A stretch of DNA of 62,303 nucleotides, from positions 1-62,303 of the forward strand of contig NZ_JAAGPD010000060.1 in assembly GCF_017104565.1 (NCBI RefSeq). Reading direction: 5' to 3'. The notes beneath the pieces are model-generated. The model ran no database searches, was not told the DNA's origin, and saw only the letters and a program-made list of their open reading frames with translations. This stretch comes from Paraburkholderia sp. Tr-20389 (GTDB taxonomy: Bacteria > Pseudomonadota > Gammaproteobacteria > Burkholderiales > Burkholderiaceae). The position numbers were made by a program, and so were the translations under genes. Shown piece by piece: positions 1-12,613 of the stretch. The first letter of the stretch is position 1. The number at the start of each line of letters is the position of its first letter.

Positions 1-550
1 GGTCTGCGCCTTCGAGCAGCAGCAGCACGCTGCCTTCCGACACGTTGTCGCCGACCTTGACCTTCAGTTCCTTGACGACGCCGGCGGCCGGGCTCGGCAC
101 GTCCATCGTCGCCTTGTCGGATTCGAGCGTGACGAGCGACTGCTCTTTCTCGACACGGTCGCCGACCTTCACCGCGACTTCGATCACGGGCACATCTTTA
201 TAGTCGCCGATATCCGGCACTTTGATTTCCTGCACGCCACCGCCGCTTGCAGCCGGGGCCGCAGCGGGAGCAGGCGCAGCTTTCTCAGGTTCTTTCGCAG
301 CCTTGGCTTCGCCCGACGTTTCCACGACGGCGATCACGGTGCCCTGCGAGACTTTTTCGCCTGCCTTGATGCGGACTTCCTTGACTGTGCCGGCCGTATC
401 GCTCGGCACTTCCATCGACGCCTTGTCCGATTCGAGCGTCAGCAGCGACTGCTCTTTCTCGATCGTGTCGCCGGGTTTGATATTGACTTCGATGACATCG
501 ACGTCCTTGAAATCGCCGATGTCCGGCACCTTCACTTCGACGAGACTCAT
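1..550 (-). CDS. lpdA: Dihydrolipoamide dehydrogenase (E3), N-terminal lipoyl region, partial
   Basis: Only the first 183 codons are in the window; the gene runs off the left edge. The visible part is two tandem lipoyl domains (about residues 3-75 and 115-183) joined by an Ala/Pro-rich linker. The lipoyl-lysine motifs are SDKASM in the first domain and SDKATM in the second. The flavin domain expected of E3 would lie outside. ATG at 550 is preceded by AAGGGGAC. It is the last gene of a leftward aceE-aceF-lpdA cluster, which identifies it as E3 of pyruvate dehydrogenase (reoxidises dihydrolipoyl groups using NAD). Burkholderia-type E3 normally carries one N-terminal lipoyl domain, so two is unusual. 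The alternative, a second aceF-like gene, cannot be excluded without the missing part. Confidence 0.75.
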   Translation of the reverse strand, partial: MSLVEVKVPDIGDFKDVDVIEVNIKPGDTIEKEQSLLTLESDKASMEVPSDTAGTVKEVRIKAGEKVSQGTVIAVVETSGEAKAAKEPEKAAPAPAAAPAASGGGVQEIKVPDIGDYKDVPVIEVAVKVGDRVEKEQSLVTLESDKATMDVPSPAAGVVKELKVKVGDNVSEGSVLLLLEGAD

Positions 551-676
551 AGTGTCCCCTTCTCTTATTGACCGTGTTGAAAGATGAGTCGCGAAACGTT
601 GAACAGAAGACCAGTCAGTCCCAGACGACAAAACCGGAGGCTCAATGCCGTCCGCTAAGGACGCGGCTTTCTTTTG

Positions 677-732
677 CCTACTTTTCTTTGCAAGACAAAG
701 AAAAGTAGGTGCCGCCCCGCACAGGGGCGACG
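677..732. repeat. Dispersed palindromic repeat, left copy
   Basis: A perfect 14-bp stem (677-690 with 696-709, 5-nt loop) is followed by a GC-rich tail containing GCCGCCCCGCACAGGGG. The same unit occurs in inverted orientation at 62205-62261. It lies in the 273-bp gap between aceF and lpdA and resembles REP-like elements scattered between genes in Paraburkholderia. It could also act as an mRNA-stabilising or terminating hairpin. Confidence 0.7.
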
Positions 733-823
733 CGTGAAGCGAGACGACAAAGCAGGTTCAACGAAAGCGCCTGATGGTCGAATCAAACATGATCACCAGG
801 CGCCAGCGGCACAACATCAACCA

Positions 824-2470
824 TCAAAGAATCACACGCCGGAAATCGGCAAGAATCGCCCCGAGATACGCATTGAAACGCGCCGCCTCGGCGCCATCGA
901 TCACGCGATGGTCATACGACAGCGACAGCGGCAGCGTCAGGCGCGGCACGAATTGCTTGCCGTCCCACACCGGCTTCATCGCGCTGCGCGACAGGCCGAG
1001 AATCGCGACTTCAGGCGCGTTGATGATCGGCGTGAAAGTCGTGCCGCCGATGCCGCCCAGCGACGAGATCGAGAAGCAGCCGCCTTGCATCTGGTCCGGC
1101 TTCAGCTTGCCGTCGCGCGCGAGCTTCGACAGCTCGGTCATTTCCTTCGCGATATCGACGAGACCCTTCTTGTCCGCATCGCGGATCACGGGCACCACGA
1201 GACCATTCGGCGTGTCGGCGGCAAAACCAACGTGGTAGTACTGCTTGAACACCAGGTTGTCGCCGTCGAGGCTCGCATTGAACGTCGGGAACTTCTTCAG
1301 CGCCGCGACCACCGCCTTGATCACGAAAGCGAGCATCGTGAACTTCACGCCCGACTTCTCGTTTTCCTTGTTCAGTTGCACGCGCAACGCTTCGAGGTCG
1401 GTGATGTCCGCTTCGTCGTTGTTCGTGACGTGCGGGATCATGACCCAGTTGCGATGCAGGTTCGCGCCGGAAATCTTCTTGATGCGCGACAGCGGCTTCG
1501 GATCGATCGGACCGAACTTCGTGAAGTCGATCTTCGGCCACGGCAGCAGACCCAGCTCGCCACCGCCTGCGGCAGCAGGTGCAGCAGCAACCGGTGCGCC
1601 GCGCTGACCCGTCATCACGCCCTTGACGAACGCGGTGACGTCGTCCTGCGTAATGCGGCCCTTCGGACCCGTGCCTTGCACGCGCGACACGTCGACGCCC
1701 AGTTCGCGCGCGAACTTGCGCACCGACGGCGACGCGTGGCTTGCGCGATGCGCGCCGCCTTCGCCTGCCTGGATCACGGGCGCCTGCGCGAGCGCGGACG
1801 GCTGTGCGGGAGCCGGCGACGGCGCAGCGGGCGCGTCCGACGGCTTTTCTTCGTGCTTCGCGGCAGCCGGTGCCGGTGCGGGCGCAGCGGCACCGCCGCC
1901 CTCGCCTTCGAGCAGCACGATCAGCGTGCCTTCCGACACGTTGTCACCGACCTTGACCTTCACTTCCTTGACGATGCCGGCCGCGGGGCTCGGCACATCC
2001 ATCGTCGCCTTGTCCGATTCGAGCGTGACGAGCGACTGCTCCTTCTCGACGCGGTCGCCGACCTTCACGGCCACTTCGATGACGGGCACATCCTTATAGT
2101 CGCCGATGTCCGGCACCTTCACTTCCTGCACGCCGCCCGACTTCGCAGCGGGTGCGGGCGCCGGCGCAGCAGCCGGTGCGGGAGCCGGAGCTGCCGCGCC
2201 ATTGCCTTGCGCGGGCTTCGCAGCGCCGCCTTCGCCGTCGAGCAGCACGATCAGCGTGCCTTCCGACACCGTGTCGCCAAGCTTGACCTTCACTTCCTTG
2301 ACCGTGCCCGACGCGGGGCTCGGCACATCCATCGTCGCCTTGTCGGATTCCAGCGTGACGAGCGACTGCTCTTTCGTGACGGTATCACCCGCCTTCACCA
2401 GCACCTCGATTACAGGAATGTCCTTGTAATCGCCGATGTCCGGCACCTTGACTTCGATCGCTTGGCTCAT
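824..2470 (-). CDS. aceF: Pyruvate dehydrogenase E2, dihydrolipoamide acetyltransferase
   Basis: The 548-aa E2 subunit transfers acetyl groups from lipoyl-lysine to CoA. Domains in order: lipoyl 1 (about 3-75, SDKATM), Ala/Pro linker, lipoyl 2 (about 118-190, SDKATM), Ala/Pro linker, the peripheral-subunit-binding domain (SPSVRKFARELGVD with GTGPKGRI), then the catalytic acyltransferase domain with the C-terminal active-site motif SYDHRVIDG. ATG at 2470 has GGAG about ten bases upstream. It is 83 bp downstream of aceE. That spacer contains a strong GC-rich hairpin (about 2498-2525) that could tune E1/E2 expression. The second lipoyl domain is almost identical to the second domain of the lpdA product. 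Confidence 0.96.
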   Translation of the reverse strand: MSQAIEVKVPDIGDYKDIPVIEVLVKAGDTVTKEQSLVTLESDKATMDVPSPASGTVKEVKVKLGDTVSEGTLIVLLDGEGGAAKPAQGNGAAAPAPAPAAAPAPAPAAKSGGVQEVKVPDIGDYKDVPVIEVAVKVGDRVEKEQSLVTLESDKATMDVPSPAAGIVKEVKVKVGDNVSEGTLIVLLEGEGGGAAAPAPAPAAAKHEEKPSDAPAAPSPAPAQPSALAQAPVIQAGEGGAHRASHASPSVRKFARELGVDVSRVQGTGPKGRITQDDVTAFVKGVMTGQRGAPVAAAPAAAGGGELGLLPWPKIDFTKFGPIDPKPLSRIKKISGANLHRNWVMIPHVTNNDEADITDLEALRVQLNKENEKSGVKFTMLAFVIKAVVAALKKFPTFNASLDGDNLVFKQYYHVGFAADTPNGLVVPVIRDADKKGLVDIAKEMTELSKLARDGKLKPDQMQGGCFSISSLGGIGGTTFTPIINAPEVAILGLSRSAMKPVWDGKQFVPRLTLPLSLSYDHRVIDGAEAARFNAYLGAILADFRRVIL

Positions 2471-2553
2471 TGTTTTCTGTCTCCAGGGCCGCGCGCGCCT
2501 CGCCCGCCCGCTTCGGGCGGCGAGGTGCGCATTGGGGCTCGCGGGTCGATGCC

Positions 2554-5253
<2,700 letters not shown>

Positions 5254-5528
5254 GCTCGTCTCCTGGATATGGGGAACGCTCTGTGAACAGGCGACGCGGA
5301 CGAACGACGACCGCGGCAGCTTCCGGGCGATTGTAATAAGGCCCACAACGCCTGCGCAAGGAAATTTTCAGATTACGAGAGTCTTTCTCATAATGCGAAA
5401 AATTGCTGCAACGCACCCTGGTTTGACTGGCCATCAGCAAGTACGTCGGCTAGTTTGCGCCGAATTGCGTGACTTTCATCGCTTTTTTGCGGCAATTGCG
5501 TGTCAGCCGCTGCGCTACAATGCGAGCC

Positions 5529-8045
5529 ATGTTGACCGATCGACTTTTCGCACGCTCGGCACGCTCTGCCGGACCGTCGGCGGATTCGTCGCCTTCCCGC
5601 TGGCACCACGGACCGTGGTGGTCGAACTCCTATTTGCTGACGCCGCTCCTGTCGATCCTGGTCTTCCTGGTCGTCATGAGCCTGATTCTGTGGAGCCTGA
5701 ACCGGCGCGAACAGCAGCAGCAGGAAGACACGCTGTACCGCAACGTCGCGTGGGCGCAGCAGCAGATCCGCCTGTCGATGACGGGCGCGCAGGAACAGCT
5801 CCAGGCGCTCGCGCGCGATCTCGTTTCCGGCCGCGCGGACCCGCATTCCTTCCAGGTGTCAACGGCCGACATCATGCAGGGGCATCCCGAGATCCTCTAC
5901 ATGAACTGGTACACCAGCGCGCAGCAGCCGCGCTGGCCGAACAACGCGCTGCCCGTGCTGGGCCAGCGCCTCGCCAAGCCGAACGACCAGCAGATGGACG
6001 AGGCCGTCAAGGCCGCCTTCGCCGAAGCGAAAAACACGCGCCGGCAGGTCTACTCGCCGCTGATGTATGACGACGTCGGCAATGGCTATATCACTTTGCA
6101 GACGCCCGTTTACCGCGACCGCGACTTTCTCGGCACCGTCGCGGCCGTGTTCTCGATCGAAGGGATCCTGAAGCGCGACATCCCGCCCGAACTGTCCGCG
6201 AAGTACAAGATCTCGATCATCGACATCAACAACCGCGAACTCGCCACCACGTCGACGCGCCCGCGCCTGCCGCGCGACGCGTACTACGACCTGCCCCTCG
6301 ATCCGCCCGGCCAGGGCGTGTCGGTGCGCGTCTACGCGTATCCGCAGATGACCAACTTCACGAACAACACGCTCGTGTGGCTGGTCGCGGGTCTGTCGTG
6401 TTTCGTGCTGTGGAGCCTGTGGAGTCTGTGGAAACACACGCGCCAGCGTTTCGAGGCGCAGCAGGCGCTGTACGCGGAAGCGTTCTTTCGCCGCGCGATG
6501 GAAAACTCCGTGCTGATCGGCATGCGCGTGCTCGACATGCACGGCCGCATCACGCACGTGAACCCCGCGTTCTGCCGTATGACGGGCTGGGACGAAAGCG
6601 ATCTGGTCGGCAAGAACGCGCCGTTTCCGTACTGGCCGCGCGATTCGTATCCCGAGATGCAGCGCCAGCTCGACATGACCTTGCGCGGCAAGGCGCCGTC
6701 GTCCGGCTTCGAACTGCGCGTGCGCCGCAAGGACGGCTCGCTGTTCCACGCACGCCTGTATGTGTCGCCGCTGATCGACAGTTCGGGCCGCCAGACGGGC
6801 TGGATGTCGTCGATGACGGACATCACCGAGCCGAAGCGCGCGCGCGAAGAACTCGCCGCCGCGCACGAACGCTTCACGACGGTGCTGGAAAGCCTCGATG
6901 CCGCCGTGTCCGTGCTCGCCGCCGACGAAGCCGAACTGCTGTTCGCGAACCGTTATTATCGCCACCTGTTCGGCATCCGCCCCGACGGCCATCTCGAACT
7001 GGCGGGCGGCGGCGGCTTCGACAGCTCGGCGGCCTCGTCGGATTCGATCGACATGGTCGACGCGTTCGCCGGCCTGCCCGCCACCGCGCTTACGGAAAGC
7101 ACGGCCGACGCGCAGGAAGTCTATGTGCAGGGCATCCAGAAGTGGTTCGAAGTGCGCCGCCAGTACATTCAGTGGGTAGACGGCCACCTCGCGCAGATGC
7201 AGATCGCGACCGACATCACCACGCGCAAGCAGGCGCAGGAACTCGCGCGCCAGCAAGACGAGAAGCTGCAGTTCACGAGCCGCCTGATGACGATGGGCGA
7301 AATGGCGTCGTCGCTCGCGCACGAGCTAAACCAGCCTCTCGCAGCCATCAATAACTATTGCTCTGGAACCGTCGCACTGGTTAAATCTGGTCGGACAACT
7401 CCCGACAACCTGCTACCTGTGCTCGAAAAGACGGCGCAACAAGCCGTACGGGCCGGCATGATCATCAAGCGCATCCGCGAATTCGTGAAACGCAGCGAAC
7501 CGAAACGCCAGGCCACCCGGGTCTCCGACATCGTCGCGGACGCCGTGGGCCTTGCCGAGATCGAAGCGCGCAAGCGCCGCATCCGCATCGTGACGGACAT
7601 GCGCTCGCGTCTGCCCGTGATCTATGTCGACCCGGTGCTGATCGAACAGGTGCTCGTCAACCTGCTGAAGAACGCGGCGGAAGCCATGCACGACGCGCGT
7701 CCCGACGCCGTCGATCCCGTCATCCGCGTCGTCGTGAAGCTCGATTCCGGCTTCGTGTGCATCAGCGTCGTCGACCAGGGTCCGGGCGTCGACGAAGCCA
7801 CGGCCGAACGTCTCTTCGAACCGTTTTACAGCACCAAGTCCGATGGCATGGGCATGGGGCTGAACATTTGCCGTTCGATCATCGAATCGCATCGCGGACG
7901 CCTGTGGGTGGTCAACAACGTCGAGTCCGACGGCCACATCACGGGTGCCACTTTCCATTGCAGTCTGCCTATTGGAGAGCCTGACGGCCCGAGCAACGGC
8001 GGGTCCGAGGCGCCGACACCACAAACCGTTACGGGAGAGCTATGA
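5529..8045 (+). CDS. Membrane-bound PAS-domain sensor histidine kinase (FixL-like)
   Basis: An 838-aa sensor. Hydrophobic segments near residues 35-60 (LLTPLLSILVFLVVMSLIL) and 280-300 flank a periplasmic sensor region of about 220 aa. Then come a PAS domain with PAC (about 320-450), a second PAS-like domain (about 450-570), a HisKA domain with phospho-acceptor His598 in SLAHELNQP, and an HATPase domain with N box NLLKNAAEAM and glycine-rich GMGMGLNICRS. The start at 5529 was preferred over an upstream in-frame ATG because it avoids 20 unconserved residues; no strong ribosome site is seen. The stop overlaps the start of the response-regulator gene by ATGA, so the two are coupled. The ligand is unknown. 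The position beside aceE suggests a link to carbon or redox metabolism, but that is inference. Confidence 0.9.
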   Translation: MLTDRLFARSARSAGPSADSSPSRWHHGPWWSNSYLLTPLLSILVFLVVMSLILWSLNRREQQQQEDTLYRNVAWAQQQIRLSMTGAQEQLQALARDLVSGRADPHSFQVSTADIMQGHPEILYMNWYTSAQQPRWPNNALPVLGQRLAKPNDQQMDEAVKAAFAEAKNTRRQVYSPLMYDDVGNGYITLQTPVYRDRDFLGTVAAVFSIEGILKRDIPPELSAKYKISIIDINNRELATTSTRPRLPRDAYYDLPLDPPGQGVSVRVYAYPQMTNFTNNTLVWLVAGLSCFVLWSLWSLWKHTRQRFEAQQALYAEAFFRRAMENSVLIGMRVLDMHGRITHVNPAFCRMTGWDESDLVGKNAPFPYWPRDSYPEMQRQLDMTLRGKAPSSGFELRVRRKDGSLFHARLYVSPLIDSSGRQTGWMSSMTDITEPKRAREELAAAHERFTTVLESLDAAVSVLAADEAELLFANRYYRHLFGIRPDGHLELAGGGGFDSSAASSDSIDMVDAFAGLPATALTESTADAQEVYVQGIQKWFEVRRQYIQWVDGHLAQMQIATDITTRKQAQELARQQDEKLQFTSRLMTMGEMASSLAHELNQPLAAINNYCSGTVALVKSGRTTPDNLLPVLEKTAQQAVRAGMIIKRIREFVKRSEPKRQATRVSDIVADAVGLAEIEARKRRIRIVTDMRSRLPVIYVDPVLIEQVLVNLLKNAAEAMHDARPDAVDPVIRVVVKLDSGFVCISVVDQGPGVDEATAERLFEPFYSTKSDGMGMGLNICRSIIESHRGRLWVVNNVESDGHITGATFHCSLPIGEPDGPSNGGSEAPTPQTVTGEL

Positions 8046-8686
8046 ACACCCCAGTTACCACACAGGAAACCGTGTTTGTCGTCGATGACGATGAAGCGGT
8101 GCGAGATTCGCTGCGCTGGCTGCTGGAGGCGAACGGCTACCGCGTGCAGTGTTTCTCCAGCGCCGAGCAGTTCATCGACGCATGGCAGCCGCATCAGCAT
8201 CCCGGCCAGATCGCGTGCCTGATTCTCGACGTGCGCATGTCGGGCATGAGCGGCCTCGAACTGCAGGAGCGCCTGATCGCCGACAACACGCTGCTCCCGA
8301 TCATCTTCGTGACGGGTCACGGCGACGTACCGATGGCCGTGTCGACGATGAAGAAAGGCGCGATGGATTTCATCGAAAAGCCGTTCGACGAAGCCGAACT
8401 GCGCAAGCTCGTCGAGCGCATGCTCGACAAGGCACGCAGCGAAAGCAGCAGCGTGCAGCAGCAGCGCGCCGCCGCCGAGCGTCTCGGCAAGCTCACCGCA
8501 CGCGAGCATCAGGTGCTCGAGCGCATCATCGCGGGCCGCCTGAACAAGCAGATCGCCGACGACCTCGGCATCAGCATCAAGACGGTCGAAGCGCACCGCG
8601 CGAACATCATGGAAAAGCTCAACGTGAACACGGTGGCCGACCTGCTGCGTCTCGCGTTGTCCAACAAGCCGCAGCCCGCGCAATAA
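8042..8686 (+). CDS. FixJ/NarL-type response regulator
   Basis: A 214-aa two-component regulator. Receiver domain with acidic pocket VVDDDE, phospho-acceptor Asp63 (LILDVRMSG) and the conserved Lys in FIEKPFDE. The C-terminal LuxR-type HTH (about 145-205) includes LTAREHQVLERI and NKQIADDLGISIKTVEAHR. Its start overlaps the kinase stop (ATGA), so it is the cognate partner of the upstream kinase. Phosphorylation would be expected to allow dimerisation and DNA binding. The target promoters cannot be told from sequence; the divergent aceE promoter is an obvious candidate. Confidence 0.94.
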   Translation: MNTPVTTQETVFVVDDDEAVRDSLRWLLEANGYRVQCFSSAEQFIDAWQPHQHPGQIACLILDVRMSGMSGLELQERLIADNTLLPIIFVTGHGDVPMAVSTMKKGAMDFIEKPFDEAELRKLVERMLDKARSESSSVQQQRAAAERLGKLTAREHQVLERIIAGRLNKQIADDLGISIKTVEAHRANIMEKLNVNTVADLLRLALSNKPQPAQ

Positions 8687-9076
8687 GACGCGTCGCTGCC
8701 GTCATCGCGTGATGGCCGCGACCCTCCGCCCGCGCTTCAACGCGCGCGGGCGCATGAGGCTATTGGCGCCGTCCTGACGCCATCACGCGGCGCTGCGCTC
8801 GCAGCGCCCGCATCGCTCCTCCTCGCCCGCCCCCGCCTGCCCGGCTATCCGTCCGCGCGTCGCGAGCATTTCATTAGCGCTCCAAACTGACTTGCATTGT
8901 GCAGCGAACTGCAACGATGCATCGAGCATTCCTGCCCACCATGCGACGCAGATGACTCTTGCGCGTCCCGCCCACTTCCATTATCAGTCGCGATACACGG
9001 ACGCCCGATCGGCGCTTCATCGCACAACACTGCGCCGCAGCCGCTGCGCGCGCAACGCAGCATGGAGGTTTTCATT
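8687..9076. other. Intergenic region after the response regulator
   Basis: 390 bp without a convincing gene. A GC-rich hairpin at about 8729-8750 (CCCGCGC / GCGCGGG) without a T-run may end the two-component operon. Several short open frames here lack ribosome sites and family resemblance. Confidence 0.5.
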
Positions 9077-10399
9077 GTGAAACGTTACGGCCCCTACAGA
9101 CCGCGCACCTGGCTCATCTGCGCGGCGCTTGCAGGCTTTCCGCTCGCTGCGGAATTCGTCGTGCCGGCTGACGCCGTCGCGCAAACGCCCGCGAAAGTCT
9201 CGAACCAGCAGCTCGATGCACTGACTGCGCCCATTGCGCTCTACCCGGATGCGCTGCTCGCCCAGGTGCTGATGGCATCGACGTTCCCGCAGGATGTCGA
9301 AGCGGCCGCCGCGTGGTCGAAAGCGAATTCGCAATACAAGGGCGACGACGCGGTGAAGGCCGTGGCCTCGGAGCCGTGGGACCCGAGCGTGCAGTCGCTC
9401 GTCGCGTTCCCGCAGGCGCTCGCAACGATGGCATCCAAACCCGACTGGGTCCAGCAACTCGGCAACGCGTTTCTCGCGCAACCCAACGACGTGATGGACT
9501 CGGTGCAGCGGCTGCGCAAGCAGGCGCAGTCGGCGGGCAATCTGAAATCGAGCGAGCAGCAGAAAGTGATCGTCGAGCAGAGCACGATCCAGATCCAGCC
9601 CGCGAATCCGCAGGTGGTCTACGTGCCGACGTACAACCCGACTGTCGTCTACGGTACGTGGCCCTATCCCGCCTATCCGCCCGTCTACGTGCCGCCGCCT
9701 CCCGGCTACGCGATTGCGTCCGGCTTCATGACAGGCCTCGCGTTCGGCGCGGGCGTGGCCGTCGCCAATTCGCTGTGGGGCGGCTTCAACTGGAACACGC
9801 ATGACGTCAACATCAACGTCAATCGCTACAACAACGTCAACGTCAATAACCGGATCAGTTCGAACACGGCTACGGCGAACTGGAACCGGAACGCGAACGT
9901 CAACCGCAACAACGCCAACATCAATCGCAACAACGCGAACCTGAACAACAGCAATCTTGCTGCGCAACGCGACCAGTATCGCGGGCGCGACGCGTCGCGG
10001 GCGCAGGCGCAGCAGACGCTGCAGAACCGCACCGGTCAGAACCTGAGCGGCAATGCTAGCCAGCGCGTGCAGAACATCCATCAGGGCGGCGCCAACGCCG
10101 GCGAGGTCCGCAACAGCGCGCAAAACCTGAACCGCGACAACGCGTTGCGGGGTTCCGGCGACGCCGCGGGCTCGCGTCAGGAACTGCAGCGCGGTCAATC
10201 GAGCCGGCAGTCGCTCGCGGAAAGCGGCGGCGCGAACAACCGGCTCGGCGCGGGTGGCGGCGGACAGCAGTTCGAGGGCCGCCAGGCAGGCGGCGGCGCG
10301 GGCCATGCTGGCGGATTCCAGGGCGGTGGTGGCGGTGGCAACTTCGGCGGCGGTGGCGGATTCCACGGCGGCGGTGGCGGCGGATTCCATCGCCGCTAG
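9077..10399 (+). CDS. DUF3300 exported protein with Asn-rich and Gly-rich tail
   Basis: A 440-aa secreted or periplasmic protein of unknown function. GTG at 9077 is chosen because GGAGG sits eight bases upstream; the in-frame ATG at 9062 overlaps that ribosome site. A signal peptide ends near AVAQTPAK. The following region (LDALTAPIALYPDALLAQVL) is the DUF3300 core. The middle holds VVYVPTYNPTVVYGTWPYP, then low-complexity Asn repeats (NVNRNNANINRNNANLN type), and the tail is Gly/Phe/His-rich ending FHRR. The DUF2950 gene follows after 90 bp, an association common in proteobacteria. Confidence 0.88.
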   Translation: MKRYGPYRPRTWLICAALAGFPLAAEFVVPADAVAQTPAKVSNQQLDALTAPIALYPDALLAQVLMASTFPQDVEAAAAWSKANSQYKGDDAVKAVASEPWDPSVQSLVAFPQALATMASKPDWVQQLGNAFLAQPNDVMDSVQRLRKQAQSAGNLKSSEQQKVIVEQSTIQIQPANPQVVYVPTYNPTVVYGTWPYPAYPPVYVPPPPGYAIASGFMTGLAFGAGVAVANSLWGGFNWNTHDVNINVNRYNNVNVNNRISSNTATANWNRNANVNRNNANINRNNANLNNSNLAAQRDQYRGRDASRAQAQQTLQNRTGQNLSGNASQRVQNIHQGGANAGEVRNSAQNLNRDNALRGSGDAAGSRQELQRGQSSRQSLAESGGANNRLGAGGGGQQFEGRQAGGGAGHAGGFQGGGGGGNFGGGGGFHGGGGGGFHRR

Positions 10400-10489
10400 A
10401 CGACTGCTCGACACCTTCATCATGCATGTGGCTGGCGCGACATGGGACAGCCTCGCTGTAGCCCGGATGCCAGCCGACAGGAGATCCAC

Positions 10490-11404
10490 ATGAACCGCAA
10501 CCCGACTCGACCCGCAACGCGCGCCCGGCTCGCCTTGAGCGCCGTGGCTGCCGCGACGCTGCTCGCCATCGCACAACACGCTGCCGCGCAAACCGTCTAC
10601 CCGACGCCCGATGCCGCCGCCGAGGCACTCGTCAACGCGCTCGCGACCAGCGACCATCCGGCGATGGAAAAGGTGCTCGGCAAGAATTACGGCCGCTACA
10701 TCCCGACCACGAACATCGGCGAGGACGACATCTATGCGTTCCTCGGACAATGGGCAAAAGGCCATCGGATCGTCGACGATCCGGCGCCGCGCAAGGGCCG
10801 TAAAAGCGTGCACCTCGCCGTCGGCGACGGTGGCTGGACGCTGCCCATTCCGATCGTGCAATCGGCGCGCGGCTGGCAGTTCGATACGCCCGCCGCCACC
10901 GACGAGATGCTGACGCGCCGCATCGGCCGCAACGAACGCGCAGCGATACTGACCTCGCTTGCGTATGTCGATGCGCAGAACGACTATCGCGGCCAGATGC
11001 AGCATTACGCGCAGAAGCTCATCAGCTCGCCCGGCCAGCACGACGGACTGTACTGGCCGACAGCCGAAGGCGAGCCCGAAAGCCCGCTCGGGCCGCTCGC
11101 CGCGACGATGCCGCATCAGATCGCGCCCGGCGAAGCGTACTACGGCTATCACTACCGGATCCTCACATCGCAGGGATCCCATGCCGATGGCGGTGCGCAG
11201 AGCTACCTGCAGGACGGCACGTTGTCGAAGGGCTTCGGCCTCGTGGCGTGGCCCGCCGAATACGGAAAGACGGGCGTGATGAGCTTCATCGTCAACCAGA
11301 GCGGACAAGTCTACGAGAAGAATCTCGGGCCGCAGACGCCGCGCGCCGCGGCCGCGATCACGTCGTTCAATCCCGACTCTTCCTGGCAGGCGACGCAGCC
11401 CTGA
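10490..11404 (+). CDS. DUF2950 exported protein
   Basis: A 304-aa protein of the DUF2950 family, function unknown. ATG at 10490 follows AGGAG by six bases. The signal peptide is residues 1 to about 33 (LALSAVAAATLLAIAQHAAA). Family-like segments include YPTPDAAAEALVNAL near the start, YRILTSQGSHADGG in the middle and the C-terminal GKTGVMSFIVNQSGQVYEKNLG. Probably co-transcribed with the DUF3300 gene; both are predicted to work outside the cytoplasm. Confidence 0.88.
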   Translation: MNRNPTRPATRARLALSAVAAATLLAIAQHAAAQTVYPTPDAAAEALVNALATSDHPAMEKVLGKNYGRYIPTTNIGEDDIYAFLGQWAKGHRIVDDPAPRKGRKSVHLAVGDGGWTLPIPIVQSARGWQFDTPAATDEMLTRRIGRNERAAILTSLAYVDAQNDYRGQMQHYAQKLISSPGQHDGLYWPTAEGEPESPLGPLAATMPHQIAPGEAYYGYHYRILTSQGSHADGGAQSYLQDGTLSKGFGLVAWPAEYGKTGVMSFIVNQSGQVYEKNLGPQTPRAAAAITSFNPDSSWQATQP

Positions 11405-11755
11405 ACGTGAACTGAGCGCCCACGCGCCGTGTTGCGGCGGCTGTGTGTCGCCGGCCGTGCGCCGGGCGGCCCACGTCGCGCGTCATGGGTTCTTATCGCC
11501 GGTCGCCATCCCTTGGGTCCCCTCGACGGTATAATGTCGACCTTCGCTGCGGCGCGGTTTTCGCGCCGTGCGCTTTCCGGCATGCGACCCGTTCCAGCCT
11601 TCGAGCGCCATCCGTGCGATTCGCGGCGTCCGCCTACGGCGCGCGCCGCGAACGCATGCGCAGCACGCACAACGCGCGGCATGCGCGGCAACGTGATCAC
11701 ACGCCCTGCGCCTGCCTGCCCCGCCGCATTCCGAAACGCCCATTCTCGACCGACC
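11405..11755. other. Region upstream of folD with a -10-like box
   Basis: 351 bp without a supported gene. A perfect TATAAT at 11530-11535 could be the folD -10 element, but no -35 box stands at 16-18 bp. The folD reading frame stays open back to 11429, but that extension has no resemblance to FolD. Confidence 0.4.
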
Positions 11756-12613
11756 ATGACAGCCAAACTGATCGACGGCACCGCCCTTTCCAAGACCCTG
11801 CGCGCCGACGTCGCCACACGCGCCGCCGCACTCACCGCCCGCGGACATCGGCCCGGTCTTGCCGTCGTGCTCGTCGGCGACAATCCGGCGAGCGAGGTCT
11901 ACGTCCGCAACAAGATCAAGGCTTGCGAGGACAACGGACTCTTCTCGTCGTATGACCGCTACGCCGCAACGATGACGGAAGCCGATCTGCTCGCGCGGAT
12001 CGACGAACTCAACCGCGATCCGAAGATCCACGGCATTCTCGTGCAACTGCCGCTGCCTGCGCACATCGACAGCCACAAGGTGATCGAGGCGATCGCACCC
12101 GAGAAGGACGTCGACGGCTTTCACATTGCGAACGCCGGCGCGCTGATGACGGGCAAGCCGCTGTTCCGCCCGTGCACGCCCTATGGCGTGATGAAGATGT
12201 TCGAGGCTTACGGCATCACGCTGAAGGGCGCGAACGCCGTGGTGATCGGCCGTTCGAACATTGTCGGCAAGCCGATGGCGATGCTGTTGCTCCAGGCGGA
12301 CGCGACCGTTACCGTCTGCCACAGCAAGACGCGAGACATCGCCGCGTTCACGCGTGACGCGGACGTCGTCGTGGTCGCCACGGGTCTGCGCAACACCCTG
12401 ACGGCCGACATGGTAAAGCCGGGCGCGACCGTGATCGACGTCGGCATGAACCGCGACGACAACGGCAAGCTGTGCGGCGACGTCGATTTCGCGAACGTCA
12501 AGGAAGTGGCCGGCCATATCACGCCCGTGCCGGGCGGCGTCGGCCCGATGACGATCACCATGCTTCTGGTCAACACGATCGAAGCGGCCGAGCGCGCCGC
12601 CGGTCACGCCTGA
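11756..12613 (+). CDS. folD: Methylenetetrahydrofolate dehydrogenase/cyclohydrolase
   Basis: A 285-aa bifunctional enzyme that interconverts 5,10-methylene-, 5,10-methenyl- and 10-formyl-tetrahydrofolate in one-carbon metabolism. Visible hallmarks: [16 protein letters not shown] with the catalytic Lys, the [10 protein letters not shown] segment, [10 protein letters not shown], the NADP-binding [14 protein letters not shown] and the C-terminal [10 protein letters not shown] signature. Length matches the family. The start was set at the M of [11 protein letters not shown]; the frame upstream has no family match. Confidence 0.96.
   Translation: MTAKLIDGTALSKTLRADVATRAAALTARGHRPGLAVVLVGDNPASEVYVRNKIKACEDNGLFSSYDRYAATMTEADLLARIDELNRDPKIHGILVQLPLPAHIDSHKVIEAIAPEKDVDGFHIANAGALMTGKPLFRPCTPYGVMKMFEAYGITLKGANAVVIGRSNIVGKPMAMLLLQADATVTVCHSKTRDIAAFTRDADVVVVATGLRNTLTADMVKPGATVIDVGMNRDDNGKLCGDVDFANVKEVAGHITPVPGGVGPMTITMLLVNTIEAAERAAGHA

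Noticed and set aside
5496-5521. A TTGCGT...TACAAT promoter before the sensor kinase
   Set aside because: The spacer is 14 bp, too short for a standard sigma-70 promoter, and the -10 box would lie only seven bases before the start codon.
11530-11535. TATAAT as a firm folD promoter
   Set aside because: No acceptable -35 box at 16-18 bp; kept only as a possible -10 element.
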